A DNA stretch of 64,000 nucleotides from Solen grandis. Lineage: Eukaryota; Mollusca; Bivalvia; Adapedonta; Solenidae. A program made the position numbers and the translations under genes. The first letter of the stretch is position 1, and each line of letters begins with the position of its first letter. The notes beneath the pieces were generated by a model. It saw only the letters and a list, made by a program, of their open reading frames with translations. It did not search any database and was not told where the DNA came from. The stretch covers positions 63,229,909 to 63,293,908 of the forward strand of contig CM037782.1 in NCBI GenBank assembly GCA_021229015.1. The letters run 5' to 3'. This document shows positions 22,447 through 34,765 of this stretch, in pieces.

Positions 22447-24872
22447 CTAGATGTCTTCGTCTAAACGAATGATAGGACTTTCTGTAACCTGTGTTAATGC
22501 AAAAAGCAGGAATAGAAGTTTCCATGTAATGTACACCTCTGGTAGTATTTCATGTTCATGGTGATTAATTGACATTATTTATAAATAACCGTTTAGTTAC
22601 GAAGAAAAAAAGAAAGTACAGTAGAGTAGTATGCTTATGACGTCATATGACGTCACAACTCAAAATATATTAAGAAATTCTGCATAACTGCAAACTGTGT
22701 AAGTTTCAACTTTCTATCTCATCCCGAAGTTCTTTAGCCCTAAAATGAAATTTTAGGTCCTACGTTCGAATCTTACTTCAGCCACAATACTTCGGTTTTT
22801 CGGAATTAAGGTTAGCTGACAAAATATTCACACCTTAGTTTCAAGATGTACCATCTGTAAAAATTTGAAGAAAATCTGATCATAAATGGCGGCTGTAGAG
22901 CGCGAACACCATTGTACACTATTTTTAGCTCTGACGTCACAAGACGTCATAGGGTGTTGAAAATGCTGTTGCTTAAAAGCGCATACTTTACTGCAATAAC
23001 TCTGAAATTTTCATTATTCTGAACAATTGTCATCATGTCGAAATCATTGCCCCAAATTAAAAATAAGTGGTATGCTTATGACGTCCTCTGACGTCACGAT
23101 TCAAAATATTTGTAGAAATAATGCAGAACTGCAAACTCTGCAAGTTTCAACTTTCTATCTCATCCTGAAGCTCTTTTATCCTTAAATGAAATTTTCGGTC
23201 CTATGTTCGAATCTTATTTCAGCCACAGAACTTCGGTCTTTCGGAAATTCGGTTAGCTGACAGGATATGCACACCTTAGTTTCAAGATGTACCATCTATG
23301 AAAATTTGAAGAAAATCCGACCATAAATGGCGGCTGTAGAGCGTGAACACCATTTTTCACTATTTTTAGCTCTGACGTCATATGACGTCATAGGTGCTGA
23401 AGATGCTTTTGTTCAAAAGCGCATACTTTACTTCATAACTCTGAAATTTTCATTATTCTGAACAACTGGCATCATGTCGAAATCATTGCCCTAAAATATA
23501 AAATTAAGAAGTATGCTTATGACGTCACATGACGTCATATGACGTCAAGAACTCAAAATATATGTAGAAATTCTGCAGAACTGCAAACTGTGTAAGTTTC
23601 AACTTTCTATCTCATCCTGAAGCTCTTTAATCCTAAAATGAAATTTTCGGTCCTATGTTCGAACCTTTTTCAGCCACAGAACTTCGTCTTTTGGAATTTG
23701 GTTAGCTGACCGGATATGCACACCTGATTTCAAGATGTACCATCTGTGAAAATTTGAAGAAAATCTGACCATAAATGACGGCTGTAGAGCGCGAACACCA
23801 TTTTTCACTATTTTTGCTGTGACGTCATGTGACGTCATAGGGTGCTGAAGATGCTTTTGTTCAAAAGCAAATACTTTCTTTCATAACTCTGAAATTTTCA
23901 TTATTCTGAACAACTGGCATCATGTCGAAATCATTGCCTAAAATAAAAATTAAGAAGTATGCTTATGACGTCATATGACGTCATATGACGTCAGAAATCA
24001 AAATATATGTAGAAATTTTGCAGAACTGCAAACTGTGTAAGTTTCAACTTTCTATCTCATCCTGAAGCTCTTTAATCCTAAAATGAAATTTTCGGTCCTA
24101 TGTTCGAATCTTATTTCAGCCACAGAACTTCGGTCTTTCGGAATTTCGGTTAGCTGACAGGATATGCACACCTTTCATTCAAGATGTACCATCTGTGAAA
24201 ATTTGAAGAAAATCCGACCATAAATGACGGCTGTAGAGCGCGAACACCATTTTTCACTATTTTTAGCTGTGACGTCATGTGACGTCATAGGGTGCTGAAG
24301 ATGCTTTTTGTTCAAAAGCGCATACTTTACTCTCATGACTCTGAAATTTTCATTATTCTGAACAACTGGCATCATGTCGAAATTATTGCCCTAAAATGAA
24401 AATTAAGAAGTATGCCTATGACGTCACATGACGTCATATGACGTCACGATTAAAAATATATGTTGACATTTTGCAGAACTGCAAACTGTGTAAGTTTCAA
24501 CTTTCTATCTCATCCTGAAGCTCTTTAATCCTAAAATGAAATTTTCGGTCCTATGTTCGAATCTTATTTCAGCCACAGAACTTCGGTTTTTCGGAATTTC
24601 GGTTAGCTGACAGGATATGCACACCTTTGATTCAAGTTGCACCATCTGTGAAAATTTGAAGAAAATCCGACCATAAATGACGGCAGTAGAGCGCGAACAC
24701 CATTTTCACTATTTTTAGCTGTGACGTCATGTGACGTCATAGGGTGCTGAAAATCATTGAAATCAAAATTTCCTCACGTGACTAATAAGCCATAAAAATT
24801 TCATCGTCCTAGGCCTATTGCAACATATAAAAATAAGCGTTTAGTTAGGAAGAAGAAAAGAATAATAATAAT
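22447..24872 (-). mobile_element. Helitron-like element 4
   Basis: CTAG at 22447-22450, followed by a hairpin damaged by a one-base loss (TCTTCGT). A short 3' segment ends near 22630 in an abnormal tail ('AAGTACAGTAGAGTAG'), then about four and a half modules and a normal 5' tail. The first module (22630-23090) is a diverged type with 'ACTTCAGCCACAATACTTCG', also seen at 51057. Confidence 0.75.
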
Positions 24873-24921
24873 AAACATAACAAACCCAATAGGACTTTCT
24901 GCTTTAGGCAGAAAGTCCTAA
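24873..24921 (-). mobile_element. Single 50-bp hairpin unit at joint
   Basis: Same hairpin and same flanks as 20877-20924. Confidence 0.8.
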
Positions 24922-26917
24922 CTAGATGTCATTCGTGAAAACGAATGATAGGACTTTCTGCAAGCTGTGTTAATGCAAAAAGCAGGAGATAGAAGTTTCA
25001 TGTAATGACTCACCTCTGGTAGTATTTCATGTTCATGCTGAACAATTGACATTATATTCCGAAATTAGTGCAAATGATAAGAACTAAGTATTAGTCTGTG
25101 ACGTCACATGACGTCATATGATATCATAACTCTAAACACATGTAGAAATTCCGCAGAACTGCAAACTGTTTAAGTTTCAACTTTCTATCTCATCCTGAAG
25201 CTCTCTAATCGTAAAATGAAATTTTCGGTCCTATGTTCGAATCTTATTTCAGCCACAGAACTTCGGTCTTTCGGAATTTCGATTAGCTGACAGGATATGC
25301 ACACCTAACTTTCAAGATGTACCATCTGTGAAAATTTGAAGAAAATCCGACCATAAATGACGGCTGTAGAGCGTGAACACCATTTTTCACTATATTTAGC
25401 TCTGACGTCACATGACGTCATAGTGTGCTGAAGATGCTTTTGTTCAAAAGGGCATATTTTACTGTCATAGCTCTGAAATTTTCGTTATTCTGAACAACTG
25501 GCAGCATGTCAAAATCATTGCCCAAAAATGAAAATTAAGAAGTATGCTTATGACGTCACAAGACGTCATATGACGTCAAGACTCAAGATATATGTAGAAA
25601 TTCTGCAGAACTGTAAACTGTGTAAGTTTCAACTTTCTATCTCATCCTGAAGCTCTTTAATCCTAAAATGAAATTATCGGTCCTTTGTTCGAATCTTATT
25701 TCAGCCACAGAACTTCGGTCTTTGGGAATTTCGGTTAGTTGACAGGATATGCACACCTGAGTTTCAAAATGTACCATCTGTGAAAATTTGAAGAAAATCC
25801 GACCATAAATGACGGCTGTAGAGCGTAAACACCATTTTTCACTATTTTTTGCTGTGACGTCATGTGACGTCATAGGGTGCTGAAGATGCTTTTGTTCAAA
25901 AGCGCATACTTTGCTTTCATAACTCTGAAATTTTCATTATTCTGAACAACTGGCATCATGTCGAAATCATTGCCCTAAAATGAAAATTAAGAAGTATGCT
26001 TATGACGTCACATGACTTCATATGACGTCACGACTCAAAATTTTTGTAGAAATTCTGCAGAACTGCAAAATGTGTAAGTTTCAACTTTCTATCTCATCCT
26101 GAAGCTCTTTTATCCTAAAATGAAATTTTCGGTCCTATGTTCGAATCTTATTTCAGCCACAGAACTTCGGTCTTTCGGAATTTCGGTTAGCTGACAGGAT
26201 ATGCACACCTTTGATTCAAGATGTACCATCTGTGAAAATTTGAAGAAAATCCGACCATAAATGACGGCTGTAGAGCGCGAACACCTTTTTTCACTATTTT
26301 TAGCTGTGACGTAACATGACGTCATAGAATGCTGAAGATGCTTTTGTTCAAAAGCGCATACTTTCCTTTCATAACTCTTAAATTTTCATTATTCTGAACA
26401 ACTGGCATCATGTCGAAATCATTGCCCTAAAATAAAAATTAAGAAATATGCTTATGACGTCACATGACGTCATATGACGTCACGCCTCAAAATATTTGTA
26501 GAAATTCTGCAGAACTGCAAACTGTGTAAGTTTCAACTTTCTATCTCATCCTGAAGCTCTTTTATCCTAAAATGAAATTTTCGGTCTTATGTTCGAATCT
26601 TATTTCAGCCACAGAACTTCGGTCTTTCGGAATTTCGGTTAGCTGACAGGATATGCACACCTTTGATTCAAGATGTACCATCTGTAAAAATTTGAAGAAA
26701 ATCCGACCATAAATGACGGCAGTAGAGCGCGAACACCATTTTTCACTATTTTTAGCTGTGACGTCATGTGACGTCATAGGGTGCTGAAAATCATTGAAAT
26801 CAAAATTTCCTCACGTGACTAATAAGCCATAAAAATTTCATCGTCCTAGGACTATTGCAACATATAAAAATAAGCGTTTAGTTAGGAAGAAGAAAAGAAT
26901 AATAATAATAATAATAA
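24922..26917 (-). mobile_element. Helitron-like element 5
   Basis: CTAG at 24922-24925, perfect CATTCGT/ACGAATG hairpin, 3' unique segment, four 452-bp modules and an (AAT)n tail. Its closest relative in the window is 59460-61456, which matches module for module. Confidence 0.85.
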
Positions 26918-29608
26918 CTAGATTTCATTCGTTGATACGAATGATAGGACTTTCTGCTACATTTGTCAAATACTTAAAAGCAAAAACAGTAAGAGGATAT
27001 GAAATTGCATCCTTTAACTTGCTTTTGTATGGCCATAACTTAAATGAACTTTGAAAAATAAACCGTTTAACTTGGAGGAAATTGCAAAAGAAACTGAAAA
27101 TCATTTTTTGATATCGATTTATTTAACTTGGACTATTTTTATAATCTATGTTACAAATCAAATTTATTTAAAACGCTTACAATTCGAATTCCATCCTGTA
27201 ATGATGGCTGTAGACCGCGTACAAGAGTGTGTAGATAACGTCAAGTTTGATGTCACATGACATCATAGGCATAAGAAAATCAATGAAATGAAATATTAAG
27301 TATCTTAAATATATCAAGTAATTTTTTCATGCTCCTTGCAACTTTGCAACATATAGAAATTAACGCGTAGATATATTAACATTCTTTTTGACCTTATGAC
27401 GTCAAATAACGTTAATCTTCACAGAATATAAATAAGTCTTAAAGACTAATATTCAGTCCAAATATCAACTTTCTAAATCATCTCGAAGCGATTTTATATG
27501 TTTTTGAAATTTGACGTCAATGTTTCGAAACTTGGATTCGCCATACAACCATTGCCTTTTCGAATTTGTAAAACAGGACCCGGGATACACAACTAGAGCG
27601 TTACATATACATTCTTTGAAATTTGCTGAAAATCGGTCCAAAAATAATGGCTGTACACCGCGTAAAACCTTTTTGTCCTGACGTCAAATCTGATGTGATA
27701 TAACGTCAAATTAATATGAATTACATTGCATTTTAAAGCATTTCTAAAGTATATACCATAAGATTCATGGTCCTGGGAAGTTAACAACATATTAAATTTA
27801 CGCGTATATATCAGAAATAATTTTGACCTTATGACGTCATATGACGTCAAATGACGTTCATCTTCAGAGAATGTAAAGCACTCTTGGAGACTTATTTACT
27901 TTCCAAATATTAGATTTCTAACTCATCTGGAAACGATTTTATACGTATTTAAAATTTGACGCCAATGGTTCGAATATTGGATCCGCCATAAAACCTTTGC
28001 ATTTTTGAATTTGGAAGAACGGACACCGGGATGCTCAACTATAACCTAATATACACTTTCTGTGAAATTTTTATGAAAATCGGTTCATAAACAATGGCTG
28101 TAGACCGCGTACAAACTTTTGTAGCATCTGGCAAGTGTAACGTCATATGACGTCATAGGCATATGAAAAATTGTAGGAATTAAAAAAATATCAACATTTG
28201 AAGCAAAATGTCATATAATTTCCATTCCCATGGACCATTTTAACATATAGAAATTTTCTTGTAAATATTAGAAATTTTCATGTATTGACGTCATCTGACG
28301 TCACATGACGTTCATTTTCACAAAATCGTTCAGTCATCCATAATCCTACACAATGTTCAAATATCAATTTCTATCTCTATGGGACCGTTAAAAAATTAAT
28401 TTTAATTGTCTTTAGATTTGAAAAACGGAAAGCGGGATGCACAACTAGATCTTAATATACACATTCTGTGAAAATTTGATGAACATCGGTTTATATGTAA
28501 TGGCTGTAGACCGCGTACAAACTTTTGTAGAATATGTAAAGTGTGACGTCAAATGACGTCATATGCTTATAAAAAATATTGAAATAGAAATTATATCGTG
28601 TGAAACATATGTCATTAAATTTTTATTGCTCTTCGACCATTTCAACATATAGAAATAATCTTGTTAATGTTAGTAATATATTTTCATATAATGACGTCAC
28701 GTGACGTCATATGATGCAAATTTTCAAAATATTTTTCAGACTCCGAGAGACCTACATACTGACCAAATATCTACTTTCTATCTCAAAAAGGACTGATTTT
28801 ATAAGCATTTGAAAATTTACGACCTTGGTTCGAATCTTGGTTTCGCTATAGAACCTTGGCAATTTCGAATTTTGAGAAACGGACACCGGGATGCACAACT
28901 AGAACTTAATATACACAATCTGTGAAAATTTGATGAAAATCGGTTCATAAATAATGGCTCTGGACCGCGTACAAACTTTTGTAGCTTATTTCACGTGTGA
29001 CGTCATATGACGTCATAGAGATATGAAAATCATAGAAATCAAAATTACAGCGTTTGAAGCATGTGTCATTAAATTTTCATTGCCCTTCGACAATTTCAAC
29101 ATATAGAAATATTCTTGTTAATATTAGAAATACATTATCATATAATGACGTCACGTGACGTCATATGACATTTATTTTCACAAAATGTTTAAAACTTCTA
29201 GAGACCTATATACTGATAAAATATCAACTTTCTATCTTAAATAGGACAGAATTTATAAGCATTTAAAAATTTACGACCTTGGTTCGAATCTTGGATTCGC
29301 TATAGAACCATGGACTTTTCGAATTTTGAAAAACGGACACCGGCATGCACAACTAGAACTTAATATACACATTCTGTGAAAATTTGATGAAAATCGGTTC
29401 ACAAACAATGGCTGTAGACTGCGTACAAGCTTTTGTAGCATATTTCAAATGTGACGTCATATGACGTCATAGGCATATGAAAATCATAGAAATCAAAATT
29501 TCCTCACGTGACTAATAAGTCATAAAAAATTTCAACGTCCTAGGAGTATTGCAACATAGAAAAATAAGCGTTTAGTTAGGAAGAAAAAAAGAATAATAAT
29601 AATAATAA
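26918..29608 (-). mobile_element. Helitron-like element 6, second module subfamily
   Basis: CTAG at 26918-26921; hairpin CATTCG-TTGATA-CGAATG; arm AGGACTTTCTGC. The body has about five modules of a diverged subfamily with the same plan: 'GACCGCGTACAAACTTTTGT', 'ATTCTGTGAAAATTTGATGA', 'GGACACCGGGATGCACAACT', and TGACGTCA pairs joined as TGACGTCACGTGACGTCA. The 5' segment and AAT tail are shared with the main family. Confidence 0.8.
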
Positions 29609-30288
29609 CTAGATGTCATTCGTTTAAACGAATGATAGGACTTTCTGCCCTCTATTTCTATATAAAATAGAAATAGAACACATTCTGTGAATTTTAATAA
29701 AAGTCCGCCCATATCTTGCACATGTAGTTTACATACAACATTTATACTATGTCATATGACATGAAAGAAAAATGAAACAGTGTTCAAATGTAAGTTTCTA
29801 ACTTTCATCACACATAGAATTTCATCACTCCAGCTCAGTTGTAACCTTGTTTAATTTTAGCCTCATTAGGAAGAAGTATTGAATATTTGTATAGTGCTAT
29901 ATCCTTTCGACACCTGTAACGTAGTTAATCGTATTTAGCGATTTTGGCGTGTTTGGGCTTCCGTAGTTTTGCCATAAATTCCTGGAATTTCGAACTATGG
30001 TGATATTTTGAAAGGTAACATCCCAGCCTACAAACTGATGCAATATGAATATCGTTAGCATAACAATGCAGTTTTTAGATGGTCTAAAATGTGGGGCTGC
30101 GTGTGAATTTTTCAAGGCTTGCAAACTGCTCGCTAGCTACATAGTGTTGCAAATACGGATTTTTGTCTTGTGCCGTTGTACATGTATTAACTTCAATGCT
30201 TATTTTGGAAACAGTCAACATTCGACAAAAAACAACAACAACAACAACAAAAAAAAAAAAATCAAGATATAGCCCATCAATTGCAATT

Positions 30289-30322
<34 letters not shown>

Positions 30323-30767
30323 TCGTTGCGCAACTATTTTAGCTTGGTGACCCCTGCGCGTGACCTTTTCCATATTTTTATGATGCATGATTATGAAATA
30401 TCTTATTCTCCATGTAACTTTCTTATATGAAGTCCAATTTCAATAAACTTTTTATTTTGTACCGTTAGAAAAGAAAAGCATATTATCAGCAAAATTAGCT
30501 TCATTTCATTTAGTTTTTTTGCTTATAACTTTGTATTGCGTAAACCAATTTTAATAAACTAAATATCTTTGGAAACGTCAATTATTCAGCTATAATTCTT
30601 ATTCAAAATCGATATTTATTGAGATATGGCTACATATATGCAGTAGGGGTGAAATCAAAATTTCCTCACGTGCCTAATAACCCATAAACATTTCATCGTC
30701 CTAGGACTATTGCAACATATTAAAATAAGCGTTTAGTTAGGAAGAAGAAAAGAATAATAATAATAAA
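29609..30767 (-). mobile_element. Helitron-like element 7 carrying a non-satellite cargo
   Basis: CTAG at 29609-29612 and a perfect CATTCGT-TTAA-ACGAATG hairpin, a 5' segment near 30650 and tail to 30767. In place of CRE modules it holds a 757-bp block (29649-30405) that recurs at 43922-44649, then about 240 bp related to modules at 46.9-47.4 kb. It contains a run of 28 T (30292-30319). Confidence 0.75.
29897..30124 (-). pseudogene. Unassigned open frame in duplicated cargo block
   Basis: 75-codon frame on the element's sense strand. Its central part (KNSHAAPHFRPSKNCIVMLT and onward to NYGSPNTPK) is unchanged in the second copy at 44217-44498, but the two frames diverge upstream because of a one-base indel near 30116. 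No recognised family. It might be a captured gene fragment or chance. Confidence 0.25.
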
Positions 30768-32156
30768 CAAATGACGTCACGTGACGTCATATGACGTTTA
30801 TTTTCACATAATTGTTAAGACACCCAGAGACCTACTAACTGACAAAATTTCAACTTTCTATCTCAAATAGGACAGTTTTTATAAGCATTTAAATATTGAC
30901 GTCATTGGTTCGAATCTTGGATCCGCCATATATGCTTGGACTTTTCGAATTTTGAAAAACGGACACCGGTATACACAATAAGAACGTAATATACACATTC
31001 TGTGAAAATTTGATGAAAATCGGTTCATAAACAATGGCTCTGGACCGCGTACAAACTTTTGTTGCATATTTCAAGTGTGACGTCATATGACGTCATAGGC
31101 TTCTGAAAATCTTTGAAATCGAAATTACAGCATCTGAAGCATGCGGCATTAATTTTTCATTGCCCTTCATAAATTTCAAGATATAGAAATAATCTTGTTA
31201 GAATTAGAAATTCATTATCATATAATGACGTCACGTGACGTCATATGACATTTATTTTCACAAAATGTTTAAGACTCCCAGAGACCTATATACTGACCCA
31301 ATATCATCTTTCTATCTCAAATAGGACCGATTTTATAAGAATTTGAAAATTTACGACCTTGGTTCGAATCTTGGAATCGCTATAGAACCTTGGACTTTTC
31401 GAATTTTGAAAAACGGACACCGGGATGCACAACTAGAACTTAATATACACATTCTGTGAAAATTTGATGAAAATCGGTTCATAAACAATGGCTGTAGACC
31501 GCGTACAAACTTTTGTTGCATATTTCCAGTGTGACGTCATATGACGTCATAGGCATATGAAAATCATAGAAATCAAAATTTCAGCGTTTGAAGCATGTGT
31601 CTTTAAATTTTCATTGCCTTTCGACAATTTCAACATATAGAAATATTCTTGTTAATATTAGAAATACATTATCATATAATGACGTCACGTGACGTCATAT
31701 GAGAAATATTTTCACAAAATTTTTAAAACTTCTAGAGACCTATATACTGACTAAATATCAACTTTCTTTCTTAAATAGGACAGATTTTATAAGCATTTAA
31801 AAATTTCCGACCTTGGTTCGAATCTTGGATTCGCTATAGAACCTTGGACTTTTCGAATTTTGAAAAACGGACACCGGGATGCACAACTAGAACTTAATAT
31901 ACACAATCTGTGAAAATTTGATGAAAATCGGTTCACAAACAATGGCTGTAGACCGCGTACAAACTTTTGTAGCATATTTCAAATGTGACGTCATATGACG
32001 TCATAGGCATATGAAAATCATAGAAATCAAAATTTCCTGACGTGGCTAATAAGTCATAAAAATTTCATCGTCCTAGGAGTATTGCAACATAGAAAAATAA
32101 GCGTTTAGTTAGGAAGAAAAAAAGAATAATAATAATAATAATAAGAAGAAGAAGAA
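30768..32156 (-). mobile_element. Helitron-like element fragment lacking its 3' end
   Basis: Three modules of the second subfamily and a full 5' segment and tail (AAT then AAG repeats, 32120-32156). It begins directly in a TGACGTCA pair, with no hairpin or CTAG, so it is truncated or was interrupted by element 7. Confidence 0.7.
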
Positions 32157-33360
32157 CTAGATTTCATTCGTTGATACGAATGATAGGACTTTCTGCTAAA
32201 ATTGAAAAATATTAAGATTAATTCCGTTAGAAAGAATATATATTAAATTCTCTACCTTTTACTTATTTTTTTTTCGTATGGCTTTCTTTTAGCTTTGACG
32301 TCACATGACGTCATAGGGTGCTGAAAATTCTTTTGTTCAAAAGCACATACTTTACTGTCTTAACTCTGAAATTTTCATTATTCTGAACAACTGGAATTAT
32401 GTCAAAATCATTGCCTTAAAATGAAAATTAAGAAGTATGCTTTTGACGTCACATGACATCCTATGACGTCAAGAATCAAAATATATGTAGAAATTCTGCA
32501 GAACTGCAAACAGTGTAAGTTTCAACTTTCTATCTCATCCTGAAGCTCTTTAATCCTAAAATGAAATTTTCGGTCCTATGTTCGAATCTTATTTCAGCCA
32601 CAGAAGTTCGGTCTTTCGTAATTTCGATTAGCTGACAGGATGTGCTCTTCTTAGTTTCAAGATGTACCATCTGTGAAAATTTGAAGAAAATCCGACCATA
32701 AATGACGGCTGTAGAGCGCGAACACCATTTTTCACTATTTATAGCTGTGACGTCATGTGACTTCATAGGGTGCTGAAGATGCTTTTGTTCAAAAGCGCAT
32801 ACATTACTATCATAACTCTGAAATTTTCATTATTCTGAACAACTGGCATCATGTCGAAATCATTGCCCTAAAATTAAAATTAAGAAGTATGCTTATGACG
32901 TCACATGACGTCATATGACGTCACGACTCAAAATATATTGAGAAATTCTGCAGAACTGCAAACTGTGTAAGTTTCAATTTTCTATCTCATTCTGAAGCTC
33001 TTTAATCATAAAATGAAATTTTCGGTCCTATGTTCAAATCTTATTTCAGCCACAGAACTTCGGTCTTTCGGAATTTCGGTTAGCTGACAGGATATGCACA
33101 CTTTAGTTTCAAGATGTACCATCTGTGAAAATTTGAAGAAAATCCGACCATAAATGACGGCTGCAGAGCGCGAACACCATCTTTCACTGTTTTTAGCTGT
33201 GACGTTATTTGACGTCATAGGGTGCTGAAGATGCTTTTTTTCAAAAGCGCATAGTTTACTGTCATAACTCTGAAATTTTCATTACTCTGAACAACTGCCA
33301 TCATGTCGAAATCATTGCCCTAAAATGAAAATTAAGAAGTATGCATATGAAGTCACATGT
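32157..33360 (-). mobile_element. Helitron-like element 8, 5' part interrupted
   Basis: CTAG at 32157-32160, hairpin CATTCG-TTGATA-CGAATG, 3' segment with 'GAATATATATTAAATTC' (also at 52920), then about two and a half main-family modules that stop near 33360. No 5' segment follows. Confidence 0.75.
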
Positions 33361-33387
33361 CACGTGATGTAATTCACGCCGGGAACA

Positions 33388-33628
33388 GGTTGATAGGGCG
33401 GAGTCTAAAAAATCAATACTATATTTGGAATGTGCGACTGCGTTAAATTTCAAAACATAATTTCAAACACTAAGTAGGTTAATGTTATTTAGTAAGCATT
33501 AAGTCCATTAAATCGGTCGCGCGGCTTTGCCGTGCCACACCGATTTAATGGACTTAATGCTTACTAAAAAAACACTAACCTATACTTAATTAACACTGAC
33601 TAACTTAGAGTTTGTCCCGCCCTATTAC
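33388..33628. mobile_element. Palindromic MITE
   Basis: Inner arms 33489-33517 and 33539-33567 are perfect 29-base reverse complements around a GC-rich loop (GCGCGGCTTTGCCG). Pairing continues outward imperfectly (TAGGTTAATGTT / AACACTAACCTA) to GATAGGGCGG / CCGCCCTATT at the ends. Confidence 0.7.
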
Positions 33629-34043
33629 TACGTTATGCTGCTATATTAGAAGATGGCACCATATAAATGTTACGTGTTATTAAAGTATTCACACACGTGC
33701 ACGTGCTTTCCAAATATGGATGTAACACATAAATTTCGCGCATTTTTTGACTGTCGGCTCATTTTTTTTTTTCAGATTTCAATCAATTTATGTGATGGCT
33801 GTTTTTTATTTATTTATCTTGTTTTAATTAGTTGAGAAATCGGAAAATATCAACTGACTGACATTAAGGAAAGAACGAAATATGTAAAAAATAATCGTTT
33901 AAAAAAGTCGGTGTCAGCGGAAGATATCAAGGCTAGGAATACCCCGGAAATACCAAATCAAACGAGATAACACATGATCTGTAAGTTGTTTAAAAACGTT
34001 ATATCAATTATTCAATTCTTGTATTTACCAAATTCGTAAACAT
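33629..34043. other. Non-coding DNA
   Basis: AT-rich, single-copy in this window, with no exon recognised. Confidence 0.4.
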
Positions 34044-34262
34044 AGGTACTGGTATAGCTCCCTTGGTTGGCGCTCAGCTTAATAAGGGTAGTTCTAGGAC
34101 TGATGGCCCGGTGTCCGGATAATGTGACTGGGTGTGGTATCATGCCAACTGTCTTCGACGTGATACTGTACAGTGTGACAACACTACATTTGTCTCAAGT
34201 AGACATTGTCTCCAAAAGACTTAAATACTGTCGGTGGGACGTTAAACCTAATAAACTATACT
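34044..34262 (+). mobile_element. SINE family B, headless
   Basis: Starts at 'GGTACTGGTATAGCTCCC' and ends with 'GGACGTTAAACCTAATAAAC'; the tRNA-like head is missing. Forms an inverted pair with 34462-34765. Confidence 0.75.
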
Positions 34263-34461
34263 TGTATTTTAGTATTTAATTTAGCATCTTTTTCTTTCCT
34301 TAGGAGTCCCTTTGCAAAAAATATTTCCGAAACTCCTCATTCTTATGTAAACATGATTATTTAAGCAACTTAAATAGATGTTTACAAAAGACGTCAACAT
34401 ACGCCAGTGTGCACACCTCGTGTGTTTGGGATCGGTGTAGTAAACACTGCTATATATGATA

Positions 34462-34765
34462 TCAGTTTGTTTGTTGGGTTTAACGTCCCACCGACAGTAA
34501 TTCAGCCAGTCACGATGTCTACTTCATGCGGGTATAGGACTACCACACTGCAGTATCACGCCGTAGACATGTGGCATGATACCACACCCAGTCACATCAT
34601 CCTGATACTGCGCTAACCAGTCCTGCAAATACCCTCATATGCTGAGCGCCAAGCAAGGGAGCTATAACAGTACCATTTTTTACGACTTTGGTATGTCGGG
34701 TCGGGGATCGAACCCACGACCTTCCGCTCCCGAGGCGGACGCTCTAACCACTCGGCCACCGGAAA
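34462..34765 (-). mobile_element. SINE family B, full length with intact tRNA-like head
   Basis: On the minus strand the element begins with GGTGGCCGAGTGGTTAGAGC (A box TGGCCGAGTGG) and a perfect B box GGTTCGATCCC about 34 bases later, then the family body and the tail 'CAAACAAAC'. This is the best-preserved copy in the window. The head resembles a class II tRNA, but the body shows it is a SINE and not a tRNA gene. Confidence 0.88.

Larger units (their letters stand above)
16690..26780 (-). repeat. Main CRE-module satellite within elements 1-5, period about 452 bp
   Basis: Successive modules align at 452-455 bp spacing (for example the block ending 'CTCTTTAATCCTAAAATG' recurs at about 20055 and 20508). 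Each has one TGACGTCA pair and, 148 bp further on, a pair or triplet at 10-bp pitch, plus landmarks 'CTGAACAACTGGCATCATGT', 'CACAGAACTTCGGTCTTTCG' and 'GACGGCTGTAGAGCGCGAAC'. The satellite is interrupted only by element ends. Confidence 0.9.

Noticed and set aside
16051..26777. Repeated 71-78 codon minus-strand frames as a multigene family
   Set aside because: They lie inside tandem satellite modules, have no signal, domain or splice context, and start and stop positions shift with single substitutions. Kept as a finding, not as genes.
15302..33360. Centromeric satellite
   Set aside because: Modules are bounded by transposon ends every 1.5-3 kb, with interspersed other elements; nothing points to a centromere.
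34697..34765. Functional tRNA gene on the minus strand
   Set aside because: A and B boxes are good, but the sequence continues into a SINE body shared with five or more other loci.
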